A program made the position numbers and the translations under genes. Below, piece by piece: positions 28,573 through 37,816 of a stretch of 64,000 nucleotides of DNA. Position 1 is the stretch's first letter; every line of letters starts with the position of its first letter. Below the pieces are notes generated by a model. It was not told the DNA's origin. It saw only the letters and a list, made by a program, of their open reading frames with translations, and made no database searches. Source of the DNA: Muribaculaceae bacterium (GTDB taxonomy: Bacteria; Bacteroidota; Bacteroidia; Bacteroidales; Muribaculaceae); NCBI GenBank assembly GCA_017462345.1, contig JAFTRI010000008.1, positions 1 to 64,000 of the forward strand, given 5' to 3'.

Positions 28573-29853
28573 TTAGTAGGCAAACATGGGATAATCGGCC
28601 ATCGTCTTGTTCACTTTTTCACGGACTGACGCAATAACCTTTTCATCTTCGGGATTAGACAGTACGGTATCGATCATCTCAACAATTTCGCCCATCAGAT
28701 CCTCTTTTGCCCCACGGGTGGTGATGGCAGGTGTGCCGAGACGTATTCCGGATGTCAGGAACGGCGAGCGGCTGTCAAACGGCACCATATTCTTGTTGGC
28801 AGTAATATCGGCTTCAACAAGCACTCTCTCCGCAACCTTACCGGTCAGTTCGGGGAACTTGGTGCGTAGGTCGACAAGCATACAGTGGTTATCCGTTCCG
28901 CCCGATATGATCTTGTAACCCTTATCGACAAGTGCCTGAGCCATGACTACGGCATTCTTCTTCACCTGCGCCTGATATTCTTTATAGGATGGCTGGAGAG
29001 CCTCACCGAATGCAACAGCCTTGGCGGCTACGACATGTTCGAGCGGACCTCCCTGTACACCGGGGAAAACAGCCGAATCAAGCAGTGATGACATCATGCG
29101 GGTAACGCCTTTCGGAGTCTTCTTTCCCCACGGATTCTCGAAATCCTCACCGAGCAGGATGATACCTCCTCGCGGTCCGCGCAATGTCTTGTGGGTGGTA
29201 GAAGTCACGATGTGGGCATACTTCACGGGGTTATCAAGCAATCCGGCTGCAATGAGACCGGCCGGATGAGCCATATCCACCATGAAAATAGCACCTATCT
29301 CATCAGCAAGACGGCGCATACGTGCGTAGTCCCACTCACGGGAATAGGCACTTGCCCCACCAATAATCAGCTTGGGGCGTTCACGGCGTGCGACCTCCTC
29401 CATCTGTTCATAGTCAACAAGTCCGGTATCCTCTTTCACATTATATTCAAGAGCCTGGAACATAAGACCCGAGAAATTAACAGGGCTGCCATGCGACAGA
29501 TGACCGCCATGGGCAAGATTCAGCCCGAGGAACTTGTCACCCGGCTTGAGGCATGCCATGAACACTGCCATATTGGCCTGTGCGCCAGAATGGGGCTGTA
29601 CATTGGCGTATGCTGCACCGAATATTTCTTTCAACCTGTCGATCGCCAACTGCTCAGCCTCGTCGACTACCTGACAACCGCCATAATAACGGTGTCCGGG
29701 ATAGCCCTCGGCATACTTGTTGGTCAGACACGATCCCATAGCCTGCATAACCTGCTCGCTCACAAAGTTTTCTGAAGCAATAAGTTCAATTCCCTTCTTC
29801 TGACGCTGATGTTCACGCCCGATAATGTCAAAAATCCTGTTGTCTCTTTCCAT
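28573..29853 (-). CDS. glyA: Serine hydroxymethyltransferase
   Basis: A pyridoxal-phosphate enzyme that converts serine to glycine and passes the one-carbon unit to tetrahydrofolate. The 426 residues have the family's start [39 protein letters not shown], the active-site Lys222 in [15 protein letters not shown], and the expected length. It is the last gene of a probable minus-strand group pyrB-pyrI-flavin reductase-glyA, beginning 19 bases after the flavin reductase stop, although a separate promoter cannot be ruled out. Confidence 0.98.
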   Translation of the reverse strand: MERDNRIFDIIGREHQRQKKGIELIASENFVSEQVMQAMGSCLTNKYAEGYPGHRYYGGCQVVDEAEQLAIDRLKEIFGAAYANVQPHSGAQANMAVFMACLKPGDKFLGLNLAHGGHLSHGSPVNFSGLMFQALEYNVKEDTGLVDYEQMEEVARRERPKLIIGGASAYSREWDYARMRRLADEIGAIFMVDMAHPAGLIAAGLLDNPVKYAHIVTSTTHKTLRGPRGGIILLGEDFENPWGKKTPKGVTRMMSSLLDSAVFPGVQGGPLEHVVAAKAVAFGEALQPSYKEYQAQVKKNAVVMAQALVDKGYKIISGGTDNHCMLVDLRTKFPELTGKVAERVLVEADITANKNMVPFDSRSPFLTSGIRLGTPAITTRGAKEDLMGEIVEMIDTVLSNPEDEKVIASVREKVNKTMADYPMFAY

Positions 29854-29872
29854 AAATTGTATTTATCCTTAA

Positions 29873-30442
29873 TTATTTCTTTTTCTTCATGACCGACCAT
29901 CCGAAACGCCCGATCTTCTCTCCCTGACCATAGTATGCACCATGACTGTAATTCAACAGCCCGGCCTTTCCCAAGTCAAAGGCACCTGTCCCCGAATCGA
30001 TAAAGTCCTCCTCGGCAAGCACATTCAACACCTCAGCGAGGAACATGTCGTGACTTCCGAGCCTCACAATCTCCCTGACCCGGCATTCTATACTCAAAGG
30101 CGATTCCGCAACATAGGGACAGCTGACCTTCTCTCCTGCAACAGGTGTCAGTCCGGTCTCTTTCCACTTGTCGTATTCACTTCCCGACCTGACCCCACAC
30201 CAGTCGACAGCCCGAGCCATACCGGCAGTGGTGAGATTGATGGTGAACTCCATCGACTCCTTAATCAGAGCATAGCTGTAACGTTCGGGACGAACTGATA
30301 TATAACACATGGCAGGATTGGTACACACTGTCCCGGTCCATGCCACCGTAATGAGGTTGCTGCGACCGTCAAGCCCGCAACAGCTCACCAGCACTGCCGG
30401 CAAGGGATATATCATCGTTCCCGGTTTCCAGCTCTGCTTCAT
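29873..30442 (-). CDS. Flavin reductase family protein (FMN-binding)
   Basis: A 189-residue flavin-binding split-barrel protein. The N terminus (YPLPAVLVSCCGLDGRSNLITVAWTGTVCTNPAMCYISVRP) is the FMN-binding part of flavin reductase-like proteins; the FTINLTTAGMARAVDWCGVRSG segment and the ESPLSIECRVREIVRLGSHDMFLAEV segment are typical. Members reduce free flavin with NAD(P)H or bind FMN for other redox uses. It sits one base after the pyrI stop and 19 bases before glyA, so it is cotranscribed with pyrimidine synthesis genes; a functional link is not evident. Confidence 0.88.
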   Translation of the reverse strand: MKQSWKPGTMIYPLPAVLVSCCGLDGRSNLITVAWTGTVCTNPAMCYISVRPERYSYALIKESMEFTINLTTAGMARAVDWCGVRSGSEYDKWKETGLTPVAGEKVSCPYVAESPLSIECRVREIVRLGSHDMFLAEVLNVLAEEDFIDSGTGAFDLGKAGLLNYSHGAYYGQGEKIGRFGWSVMKKKK

Positions 30443-30443
30443 G

Positions 30444-30905
30444 TCAACTTATCTGGGCATCCTTACTGTTCACACAATGCCCGCAATAGTGGCAACGTAT
30501 AGTCACGTCATCGCGGTCGATAACCTCAAACCGTGTTTTCATCGGCTCATTGTTGGTGATACACTTGGGATTATTGCACCTTACAATCCCGACAATCGTT
30601 TCCGGTAACGAGACCTGATGCTTTTCCACCACCTCAAAGTCGCGTATGATATTAACCTTTGCACTCGGGGCTATAAGGGCTATGCGGTTGAGCGTAGTTT
30701 CAGGGAAAAACACGTCGGCAACCTTTATGATCCCTTTTGAACCCAATTTCTCACTATCAAGATTGTTGCCAATAGTGACATGAGTCTGCAACTTTTCTAT
30801 TCCAAGAATCTTCACGGCCTTGAATAGTACCGACGACGGGATGTGGTCGATTACAGTACCGTTCTGCAACGCGGCAACGGCGAGTTCTTTCTTGCATGTA
30901 TTCAT
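30444..30905 (-). CDS. pyrI: Aspartate carbamoyltransferase regulatory subunit
   Basis: The regulatory chain of aspartate transcarbamoylase, which binds nucleotides and links catalytic trimers. The allosteric domain (residues 1-100) has [18 protein letters not shown] and [22 protein letters not shown]; the zinc domain has Cys110, Cys115, Cys138 and Cys141 (VRCNNPKC and IRCHYCGHC). Length (153) is standard. Its start overlaps the pyrB stop by four bases, as in other class B ATCase operons. Confidence 0.98.
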   Translation of the reverse strand: MNTCKKELAVAALQNGTVIDHIPSSVLFKAVKILGIEKLQTHVTIGNNLDSEKLGSKGIIKVADVFFPETTLNRIALIAPSAKVNIIRDFEVVEKHQVSLPETIVGIVRCNNPKCITNNEPMKTRFEVIDRDDVTIRCHYCGHCVNSKDAQIS

Positions 30906-31834
30906 TTCTGTGCTTCTTTAAGAATATCGATACCTAATGCTTTGCATATAATGGCCTGACGTGCATAAAGCCCGTTCCGGGCCTGCTGGAAATAATATGC
31001 CTTGGGGTTATCATCAACGTCATAGTCAATTTCGTTTACCCGTGGAAGCGGATGCAGTATGCGCAGATTGTCGCGTGAACCGTCAAGCATGGCATTGTGG
31101 AGCGTGTAAAGGTTCTTGACTTTCTCATACTCCATAATATCGGTAAAGCGTTCGCGCTGTACACGTGTCATATAGATAATATCCGATGAATTTATCACAT
31201 CGGCAGAGAAATCGGTATGCTCGCTGTATCTGATTCCATTCTTGTCACAGAAATCCTTATACTCGGCAGGCATTCTCAATTCCTCACATGCGACGAAACG
31301 GAATGTAGGATTAAAATAACGCATTGCCATGAGCAACGAATGCACCGTACGTCCGTATTTAAGGTCGCCCACCATTGTTATAGTGAGGTTTTCAAGCGTT
31401 CCCTGGGTCTTGTAGATCGAATACAGGTCAAGCATTGTCTGCGACGGGTGCTGATTGGCTCCGTCACCGGCATTGATAACCGGGACATCCGTCACTTCGG
31501 TCGCATACCGTGCCGCGCCTTCAAGGTAGTGCCGCATAATGATAAGGTCGACATAGTTGCTCACCATCTTTATGGTGTCCTTCAGTGTCTCCCCTTTTGA
31601 CGAGCTGGTCGTACTTGCGTCCGAAAAACCTATCACGCGCCCGCCCAGACGGTTCACTGCGGTCTCAAAACTCAACCTTGTACGAGTAGACGGCTCAAAG
31701 AACAATGTCGCCACTACACGTCCGTCAAGGATCTTGTGATCGGGATGCTCCTCAAAGTACCGTGCCCGCTCAAGCAAGCATAGTATATCCTCCTTTGAAA
31801 TGTCGGAGATGGAAACAAGACTGTTGCTGTTCAT
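30902..31834 (-). CDS. pyrB: Aspartate carbamoyltransferase catalytic subunit
   Basis: The catalytic chain that joins carbamoyl phosphate and aspartate, the first committed step of pyrimidine synthesis. The carbamoyl-phosphate loop STRTR is at residues 49-53 ([15 protein letters not shown]), followed by the Lys-containing [11 protein letters not shown] loop, [12 protein letters not shown], and the HPLPRVNEI end motif. The 310 residues match the family. Two TAACTTTG boxes are present upstream. The stop overlaps pyrI. Confidence 0.98.
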   Translation of the reverse strand: MNSNSLVSISDISKEDILCLLERARYFEEHPDHKILDGRVVATLFFEPSTRTRLSFETAVNRLGGRVIGFSDASTTSSSKGETLKDTIKMVSNYVDLIIMRHYLEGAARYATEVTDVPVINAGDGANQHPSQTMLDLYSIYKTQGTLENLTITMVGDLKYGRTVHSLLMAMRYFNPTFRFVACEELRMPAEYKDFCDKNGIRYSEHTDFSADVINSSDIIYMTRVQRERFTDIMEYEKVKNLYTLHNAMLDGSRDNLRILHPLPRVNEIDYDVDDNPKAYYFQQARNGLYARQAIICKALGIDILKEAQK

Positions 31835-31871
31835 TGCTTGATAATGACTTTAAGTGTGGTTAATTAGTAGT

Positions 31872-31914
31872 CAAAGTTAGCCACAAAGTTAACGCATTCC
31901 CATGCCTCCCGCAA
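31872..31914 (-). promoter_or_regulatory. Promoter of pyrBI, with duplicated -7 box
   Basis: On the minus strand TAACTTTG occurs twice, at 31884-31891 and 31872-31879. The upstream copy has TTG at 31912-31914 with a 20-base spacer. The second copy lies 12 bases downstream and has no obvious -33 partner. Confidence 0.65.
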
Positions 31915-31936
31915 ATAATTTCCCAATGAAATTCCG

Positions 31937-31944
31937 TAAATTTG
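31937..31944 (+). promoter_or_regulatory. Possible -7 element of the gene at 31964
   Basis: TAAATTTG 19 bases before the ATG at 31964; no clear TTG at -33. Confidence 0.4.
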
Positions 31945-31963
31945 CAATCATAATTATCACTTC

Positions 31964-32608
31964 ATGAACACGTCTGAACATATATTGGACAACGTCAAGG
32001 AAGCAAATGCCTTAATTGACAGCGACAACATCCACGATGCCGTACTCCTTTCAGGAGAAGCCCTTGCCACTGCCTACAATGAATGGCAACAGAAAATAAA
32101 CTCATGCCGGCCGAGCCTACAGGAAATTACGGTCATGTCGATAGCCGCATCATGCCATTGCAACGCGCTAATTTCGGCAGGACAGCTCCATGACGCCTAC
32201 GCCACAGCCATCATGGTGATTCTGCAAATAACCGTCGACAGCAATACCTCCGCGGCAATCAACCAGTCGCTACTGTCGCTGTATTCCTCAGCGCTGTATT
32301 CCCTTGTCACATTCCTTTCCAACACCAATCCTCCGGAAGACGGACATGCACAGGAGCATGTGGAAGCCGTGACACGCTATATATCGTCGATGCTGTATCA
32401 TTACTACAACACCGTAGGTAAGGAATCGCCCTCCTGCCCTTATCTTGAAGGAGCCTACCAAGGACTCTGCTATGCCCGTAACCTCGTCACGATCGAGACC
32501 GGATACATTACCGTTAACGGTGACAGAGTCCCGCCTGCAACGCCCAACGATATTGTCGGAGACATCATCGGTCGCAGCAATGCACTCGGTCTCCTTTCCG
32601 ACAGTTGA
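31964..32608 (+). CDS. Unrecognised helical protein
   Basis: I do not recognise a family. The 214 residues have no signal peptide or membrane segment and are predicted mostly helical, with an N-terminal helix pair (EHILDNVKEANALIDSDNIHDAVLLSGEALATAYNEW) that resembles a tetratricopeptide-type scaffold. Leu/Ala-rich helices continue to about residue 150, then a Pro-containing linker and a VNGDRVPPATPND segment follow. It is a single gene between the divergent pyrBI and a convergent membrane protein gene. Codon use looks like its neighbours. Confidence 0.7.
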   Translation: MNTSEHILDNVKEANALIDSDNIHDAVLLSGEALATAYNEWQQKINSCRPSLQEITVMSIAASCHCNALISAGQLHDAYATAIMVILQITVDSNTSAAINQSLLSLYSSALYSLVTFLSNTNPPEDGHAQEHVEAVTRYISSMLYHYYNTVGKESPSCPYLEGAYQGLCYARNLVTIETGYITVNGDRVPPATPNDIVGDIIGRSNALGLLSDS

Positions 32609-32614
32609 CAGAAA

Positions 32615-32650
32615 AGGCCGCCAATTGACAACGGTTGTCATCGGCGGCCT
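32615..32650. terminator. Terminator hairpin between convergent genes
   Basis: An 8-bp outer stem (32615-32622 with 32643-32650) with an inner TGACAAC/GTTGTCA arm, just after the stop at 32608 and before the convergent stop at 32675. T-runs are weak on both strands (TATATAG on plus; TTTTC on minus). Confidence 0.55.
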
Positions 32651-32674
32651 ATATAGCTTTCCGACTGCCCTATC

Positions 32675-33301
32675 TTAGAACAGGTAAGCGGCAGTTATCG
32701 TCCAATAGCGGTTTTTACCATCAATGTCAACAGGGTTGATCTCATCGTCAATAGTAGCCTGGACAGCCTTAGTCAACCCGAGCCCATAGCTTGCGCCAAC
32801 CTGAATCTTACCCAACACCTGCACTCCGAAACCGAAATTCCATGCCATGTCAAACGATTTGTTCTTGTAGGCTTCGGCAATGGCTTTCTTGCTTGTAAGG
32901 AAAGAGAAACTCGGACCGGTAAAGAGATATGGAGTAACGATATTCCCCACAATAGGCATACCTATTTTCCACTTCAGGTTAATGGGCACCTCGATATAGT
33001 CACGGCTCTTATCCGATATAACTTTCTGGTAAGCCCCATCGTCAGCAGCCAGCACATCGACAGAACGGTGAACATACATCACCGATGCATCAACACCGAG
33101 ATTGGCTATAGGCAACATCACTTCAAGCATGAGACCACCGGTAAATCCGGCACGGTTGTCAGACGAGATTACATCTTCACTGAACTTGAGATCATTCACA
33201 GCGACACCCACTTTCGGGCCAAAGGAGATCTGAGCCGCTGCGGGCACAGTCAACGCTGCAATCATCACTACGGCAGCGACTAAACGTTTAACAGATTTCA
33301 T
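32675..33301 (-). CDS. Outer membrane beta-barrel protein (PorT-like family)
   Basis: A 208-residue outer membrane protein of the OMP_b-brl type. Signal peptide MKSVKRLVAAVVMIAALTVPAAAQ, then ISFGPKVGVAVNDLKF, the common opening strand of these barrels, a central YIEVPINLKWKIGMPIVGNIVTPYLFTGPSFSFL hairpin and a final strand RYWTITAAYLF ending in Phe. The ATG at 33301 is preferred over a longer frame starting at 33406 because it begins the signal peptide. The function is unknown. Confidence 0.85.
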   Translation of the reverse strand: MKSVKRLVAAVVMIAALTVPAAAQISFGPKVGVAVNDLKFSEDVISSDNRAGFTGGLMLEVMLPIANLGVDASVMYVHRSVDVLAADDGAYQKVISDKSRDYIEVPINLKWKIGMPIVGNIVTPYLFTGPSFSFLTSKKAIAEAYKNKSFDMAWNFGFGVQVLGKIQVGASYGLGLTKAVQATIDDEINPVDIDGKNRYWTITAAYLF

Positions 33302-33441
33302 AATTATTTGATTATTTAAGAATTTCCATTTTGCGAAGATATTACAAAATTTTGAAATATATGCACCATTTGTGGTATAAAGTTCCACATGCGTCCATTC
33401 ATTCAAAAAAATCCGGCACTTCCGCTTTTATATAAATACAT

Positions 33442-33473
33442 TTGATGATTGTAAATTGTTTTGCTTACCTTTG
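33442..33473 (+). promoter_or_regulatory. Promoter of the DUF59 gene
   Basis: TTG at 33442-33444 and TACCTTTG at 33466-33473, spacer 21. The expected transcription start falls at about 33478-33481, on or next to the ATG at 33481, so the mRNA may have almost no leader. Confidence 0.7.
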
Positions 33474-33480
33474 CAACATT

Positions 33481-33801
33481 ATGGAAGCAGAAGAAAGACT
33501 GAATACAGAGGAAAAAATAATCTCGATGCTCAAGACCGTATATGATCCAGAAATACCGGTAGACATATACAATCTGGGGCTGATATACAACATCGACCTT
33601 AACGACGACGGAGAACTCAAAATAGACATGACGCTTACCGCACCAAACTGTCCTGCGGCTGATTTCATAGTCGATGACGCACGCATAAAACTTGAAAGCA
33701 TAGACGGAATCAAAAGCGTCGACATCCGCATCGTATTCGAGCCGGAATGGGACAAGGAAATGATGAGTGAAGAAGCCAAACTCGACCTCGGATTCCTTTA
33801 A
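33481..33801 (+). CDS. DUF59/MIP18-family iron-sulfur assembly protein (SufT/PaaD-like)
   Basis: A 106-residue DUF59 protein. The family's core is visible: ML-TVYDPEIPVDIYNLGLIYNI and MTLTAPNCPAADF with conserved Cys57. Relatives (SufT, PaaD, MIP18) help to load iron-sulfur clusters. No suf genes are next to it here, so the specific client is unknown. The ATG at 33481 is preferred over an upstream frame start at 33442, which lies in the promoter. Confidence 0.88.
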   Translation: MEAEERLNTEEKIISMLKTVYDPEIPVDIYNLGLIYNIDLNDDGELKIDMTLTAPNCPAADFIVDDARIKLESIDGIKSVDIRIVFEPEWDKEMMSEEAKLDLGFL

Positions 33802-33823
33802 ACAGCCCGATCGCCATATTACC

Positions 33824-34570
33824 ATGAAGAACCTCACCTATTTCATATCAGACCTCCATCTTGGTGCAACCTACCTTGACAATCCGCTTGACTATGAGCG
33901 GCGAGTTGTACGCTGGCTCCATTCCATAAAGGGATCAGCAAAGTCCCTGTATCTTCTCGGTGACATCCTTGACTACTGGTACGAATACCGTACTGTCGTT
34001 CCCCGCGGATATACCCGTTTTTTCGGAGCCCTTGCCGACCTTGCCGATTCCGGCGTGGAGATAGTGTGGTTCATCGGTAATCATGACATCTGGCTCTTTG
34101 ACTACCTGCAAAAGGAAATAGGGATCAGAATTGTGGACGGATACATGGAAACAGAAATAGAGGGGAAGCGTTTTTTCCTGTCACACGGCGACGGACTCGG
34201 CAAAGCGGACTTCGGGTTCCGCCTTATCCGCTCAATCTTCCGCAACCGTTTCTGCCAACTGCTCTTTGCCGCAATACACCCCCGATGGACCGTTCCGTTT
34301 GCCCACCGATGGTCATCCCACAGCAGGAACTTCTCGGCGGAGATGCCACAATTCACAGGCGAAGCAAATGAAAGCCTCATCAAATTCTCCCGAGAGTATC
34401 TCGCCACACATCCCGACATCGATTATTTCATATTCGGACACAGGCACATCCTGCTCGATTACAAATTGACAGCCGTCTCACGCATGATAATACTCGGAGA
34501 CTGGATTCACCACTTTTCTTTTGCGGTATTTGACGGGGACAAGTTACAACTTGACACCTTCAAAGGTTAA
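33824..34570 (+). CDS. UDP-2,3-diacylglucosamine diphosphatase-like metallophosphoesterase (LpxH-like)
   Basis: A 248-residue calcineurin-like phosphoesterase of the LpxH/LpxH2 group. Metal ligands appear in order: Asp10-x-His12 (SDLHLG), Asp47 (LLGDILDYW), Asn86-His87-Asp88 (GNHD), His121 (LSHGDGLG), and His206/His208 (FGHRH). The DYWYEY sequence after GD and the RNRFCQLLFA helix fit the lipid A enzyme that hydrolyses UDP-2,3-diacylglucosamine at the membrane. It follows the DUF59 gene by 22 bases. The specific substrate is inferred from family resemblance. Confidence 0.85.
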   Translation: MKNLTYFISDLHLGATYLDNPLDYERRVVRWLHSIKGSAKSLYLLGDILDYWYEYRTVVPRGYTRFFGALADLADSGVEIVWFIGNHDIWLFDYLQKEIGIRIVDGYMETEIEGKRFFLSHGDGLGKADFGFRLIRSIFRNRFCQLLFAAIHPRWTVPFAHRWSSHSRNFSAEMPQFTGEANESLIKFSREYLATHPDIDYFIFGHRHILLDYKLTAVSRMIILGDWIHHFSFAVFDGDKLQLDTFKG

Positions 34571-34637
34571 ATACTGCATCAAACCCCATGTCCCAGGTAT
34601 CAAAAAGCAAAAACATGTTTAGAAACATATAAATTAA

Positions 34638-34669
34638 TTTGGTCAGTCCGGCAAAAAGGGTCAACTTTG
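34638..34669 (+). promoter_or_regulatory. Candidate promoter of a small RNA
   Basis: TTTG at 34638-34641, 20 bases, then CAACTTTG at 34662-34669 (one mismatch to TAnnTTTG). Expected start about 34675, followed 50 bases later by a strong terminator hairpin and no open reading frame. Confidence 0.45.
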
Positions 34670-34674
34670 CCGCA

Positions 34675-34763
34675 CAAACCTAAAACAATCTTTTTTACCT
34701 TAGAAATTGTACCTATTGGAAATCATAAAAGGAACATTGCGATGATGTTCCTTTTATTTTTTT
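34675..34763 (+). ncRNA. Candidate small RNA of about 88 bases
   Basis: The stretch from the predicted start to the terminator contains a 5-bp hairpin (34685-34689 with 34706-34710) and the terminator stem. It has no convincing reading frame. It could also be just the 3' region of the lpxH-like transcript; only the promoter-like boxes separate the two options. Confidence 0.35.
34725..34763 (+). terminator. Strong terminator upstream of ispD
   Basis: A 13-bp perfect stem (34725-34737 with 34745-34757), a 7-base loop and a T-run at 34757-34763. Ends either the lpxH-like transcript or a small RNA; ispD begins 25 bases later. Confidence 0.92.
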
Positions 34764-34774
34764 ATCATTTTACG

Positions 34775-34782
34775 TAACTTTG
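34775..34782 (+). promoter_or_regulatory. -7 element of ispD
   Basis: TAACTTTG ending five bases before the ATG at 34788, implying a leaderless or nearly leaderless mRNA. The -33 region overlaps the terminator and has no clear TTG. Confidence 0.55.
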
Positions 34783-34787
34783 TAGTG

Positions 34788-35474
34788 ATGGACAACCGCA
34801 GAATCTACAATATAATCGTGGCAGCAGGGAGCGGCAGCCGTTTCGGTGCCGACAGACCGAAACAATACTGCATTCTCGACAACCGCCCGGTACTGATGCG
34901 CACCATAGACAACATGCGCCAGGCATTACCCGGATCAAACATCCTACTTGTAATCAGCAGCGGGCACAAAGGACTATGGGATGAACTGTGCGACGCCTAC
35001 AAATTCTCATCCCCCATTACAATCGAGGGCGGAAACACCCGATGGCAATCGGTAAAGAATGCCATAAACACCATTCCGGACAATTGCGCCGATATAATTA
35101 CGGTACACGACGGGGCCCGTCCGCTCATCAGCCGGGAGCTTATGGCTTCAGTCATCGGCGGCATCGGAAAACAATCAGGAGCGATACCCGCCATTCAGGT
35201 AACCGACTCGCTCCGGATGGTATCGGCTGACGGCAGCTCAATTCCCGTCGACCGTACGCTGTTCCGTGCCGTCCAGACTCCTCAGGCATTCCGTGCCGAC
35301 CACCTCATCAATGCATACTCGCTACCCTACCAGGAAACGTTTACCGATGACGCGTCGGTAATGAAAGCCGCCGGCTACGATGACATAAACATTGTCGACG
35401 GAGACTCATGCAATATCAAGATAACATTGCCCCATGACATCGAGATAGCATCGATATACCTTAGAGAACGATGA
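34788..35474 (+). CDS. ispD: 2-C-methyl-D-erythritol 4-phosphate cytidylyltransferase
   Basis: The third step of the MEP isoprenoid pathway: CTP plus methylerythritol phosphate to CDP-methylerythritol. The nucleotide-binding loop IIVAAGSGSRFGADRPKQY is at residues 8-26; VHDGARPLIS carries the conserved DGARP, and VDRTLFRAVQTPQAF and FTDDASVM are family motifs. The GTG at 34785 is three bases before the ATG and is unlikely. Length is 228 residues. The stop overlaps the recG start by four bases. Confidence 0.96.
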   Translation: MDNRRIYNIIVAAGSGSRFGADRPKQYCILDNRPVLMRTIDNMRQALPGSNILLVISSGHKGLWDELCDAYKFSSPITIEGGNTRWQSVKNAINTIPDNCADIITVHDGARPLISRELMASVIGGIGKQSGAIPAIQVTDSLRMVSADGSSIPVDRTLFRAVQTPQAFRADHLINAYSLPYQETFTDDASVMKAAGYDDINIVDGDSCNIKITLPHDIEIASIYLRER

Positions 35475-37561
35475 ACCGTCTACGCAACACTGACATAAAG
35501 TTTCTCAAAGGAATAGGCCCGGCTCGAGCCGAATTGCTGAACAAACAGCTCGGCATACGCAGCTACTATGATCTGCTCTACCATTTCCCCTCCAACTATA
35601 TTGACCGCACCACCATCTACCCGATCAGTTCCCTGCACGGAGAGATGCCGGCAGTCCAGATCAAAGGAAAATTCATAACCTTCTCCATCCATGGAGAAGG
35701 GGCAAAGACAAGACTGACAGGATTATTCAGCGACGGGACTGGGACGATTGAAGTCGTGTGGTTCAGGCGCATACGACAGATAAAGGATGCCTATCGTACC
35801 GGCAATGAGTATATCCTATTCGGCAAACCGACAGAGTTCAACGGGCGATGGAGTCTTGTCCACCCCGAGATAGACTCACCGTCATCCGTTACCGCGACAC
35901 AAGGGCTGAGAGGAGTTTATCCGCTGACCGAGACGTTACGCAACCGGGGAATTTCATCACGCACCATATTCACATGGGTGCAAACAGCTCTATCCGCAAC
36001 ATTGCACATCAAAGAAAGTCTGCCGGAGAATATCATCACCGGGCTAAACCTGATGCCCCTGCGTGATGCACTCGTCAACATACACAGCCCAAAGGACAAC
36101 AACACACTCCAACGTGCCAAACTACGGCTAAAATTCGAGGAGCTGTTCTACCTCCAATTAAACATACTGCGATATTCACGCCGGCGCACAGCCGCACTCA
36201 ACGGATTCAGATTCCCACGCATAGGCCATTATTTCAACACATTCTACACGCAGTGTCTCCCGTTTAAACTGACCGGGGCACAAAAACGTGTCATAAAGGA
36301 GATAAGAGCCGATATGGGCAGCGGGAGGCAAATGAACCGCTTGCTGCAAGGGGATGTGGGTAGCGGAAAAACACTCGTTGCCCTATTGTGCATGCTCATC
36401 GCAATAGACAACGGCACGCAGGCGTGTCTGATGGCCCCGACCGAGATACTTGCCACCCAGCACTATGAAACGATATCGCAAATGGTCGCCCCGATAGGGA
36501 TAAATGTCAAACTGCTCACCGGCTCCACCGGGAAAAAGCAACGGGACATCATACATGACCAACTTGAGGATGGCTCACTGCACATCCTCATCGGCACCCA
36601 TGCAGTAATCGAGGACAATGTACAGTTCAGGAACCTCGGATTTGTAGTCATCGACGAACAGCACCGATTCGGAGTAGCACAACGGGCACGCTTATGGAAA
36701 AAAAACTTCACCCCACCACATATCCTTGTCATGACAGCGACCCCAATACCGAGGACACTTGCCATGACCGTCTACGGCGATCTCGACGTATCGGTCATCG
36801 ACGAACTCCCCCCCGGGCGCAAACCGGTAGAAACACTACTGCGATATGACAACCAGCGAAACGCGATATACCAATCGATAGGCAGGCAACTGAAATCAGG
36901 ACGGCAGGTCTACATCGTCTATCCGCTGATACAAGAGAATGAAAAGCTCGACCTGCGGTGTCTTGAAGAAGGATATGAACTGATACGCGAGACATTCCCG
37001 ATGTATAAAGTCGCATACGTCCACGGCAAAATGAAGCCGTCGGAAAAAGAGCATCAGATGAATCTGTTTGCCTGCCATCAGGCCGACATTCTCGTTGCCA
37101 CTACGGTAATAGAGGTTGGAGTAAACGTCCCCAATGCAACGACAATGGTAATCGAGAATGCCGAACGTTTCGGGCTGTCGCAACTACACCAGCTGCGCGG
37201 GCGTGTGGGCAGAGGCGACGGACAGAGCTACTGCATACTGATGACCAAATACAATATCGCAAAAGAGACACGCAAGCGCCTTGAAATCATGACATCGACC
37301 ACCGACGGCTTCCTGATCGCCGAAGCCGACCTGAAAATGCGAGGGCCCGGCGACATGGAGGGAACGATGCAGAGCGGGATAGCGTTTGACCTTCACATCG
37401 CCAATCTTGCGACCGACGGGCAGATTATCCAACTCGCCCGCGGATCAGCCGAAAAAATCCTCGATACAGACCCCGACCTATCACATCCCGACAACCTGAT
37501 GCTGCGGCCTCAACTTTCAGCAATATTCGAGAAAACCATCGACTGGGGACGCATAAGCTGA
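35471..37561 (+). CDS. recG: ATP-dependent DNA helicase RecG
   Basis: The helicase that reverses stalled replication forks and branch-migrates Holliday junctions. The N-terminal wedge domain (about residues 50-160) binds the junction; helicase motifs follow: QGDVGSGKT (Walker A, near 295), VVIDEQHRFGV (DEQH, near 396), VMTATPIPRT, ATTVIEVGVNVP and QLRGRVGRGD (motif VI). The end has the GDMEGTMQSGI segment (GD-x-x-G-T-x-Q-S-G). Length (696) is standard. The start overlaps ispD; no other promoter is seen. Confidence 0.97.
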   Translation: MNRLRNTDIKFLKGIGPARAELLNKQLGIRSYYDLLYHFPSNYIDRTTIYPISSLHGEMPAVQIKGKFITFSIHGEGAKTRLTGLFSDGTGTIEVVWFRRIRQIKDAYRTGNEYILFGKPTEFNGRWSLVHPEIDSPSSVTATQGLRGVYPLTETLRNRGISSRTIFTWVQTALSATLHIKESLPENIITGLNLMPLRDALVNIHSPKDNNTLQRAKLRLKFEELFYLQLNILRYSRRRTAALNGFRFPRIGHYFNTFYTQCLPFKLTGAQKRVIKEIRADMGSGRQMNRLLQGDVGSGKTLVALLCMLIAIDNGTQACLMAPTEILATQHYETISQMVAPIGINVKLLTGSTGKKQRDIIHDQLEDGSLHILIGTHAVIEDNVQFRNLGFVVIDEQHRFGVAQRARLWKKNFTPPHILVMTATPIPRTLAMTVYGDLDVSVIDELPPGRKPVETLLRYDNQRNAIYQSIGRQLKSGRQVYIVYPLIQENEKLDLRCLEEGYELIRETFPMYKVAYVHGKMKPSEKEHQMNLFACHQADILVATTVIEVGVNVPNATTMVIENAERFGLSQLHQLRGRVGRGDGQSYCILMTKYNIAKETRKRLEIMTSTTDGFLIAEADLKMRGPGDMEGTMQSGIAFDLHIANLATDGQIIQLARGSAEKILDTDPDLSHPDNLMLRPQLSAIFEKTIDWGRIS

Positions 37562-37816
37562 TTAACACTTATTTAAACCATTCAATACCGGGCGGGAGCC
37601 ATTCGCGCGAAATATGTTTTATAACATATTTATACATCACTCTTTGTATTTCAAGGCATTACAGCCAATTCCACACCGGCAAAGCTACTTATTCAGATTT
37701 TTTATCCATGTAATTTTTCATCATTTGACGGAAAAGCATTAAATTTGAAAGACTTATCAGAAAACAGCAAAAAAAAGCTAAACATTACGACCTTACCAAC
37801 AAGAGAATACTGACTG

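Noticed and set aside
29191-29775. A 194-residue plus-strand frame opposite glyA
   Set aside because: Antisense to an intact, well-conserved gene.
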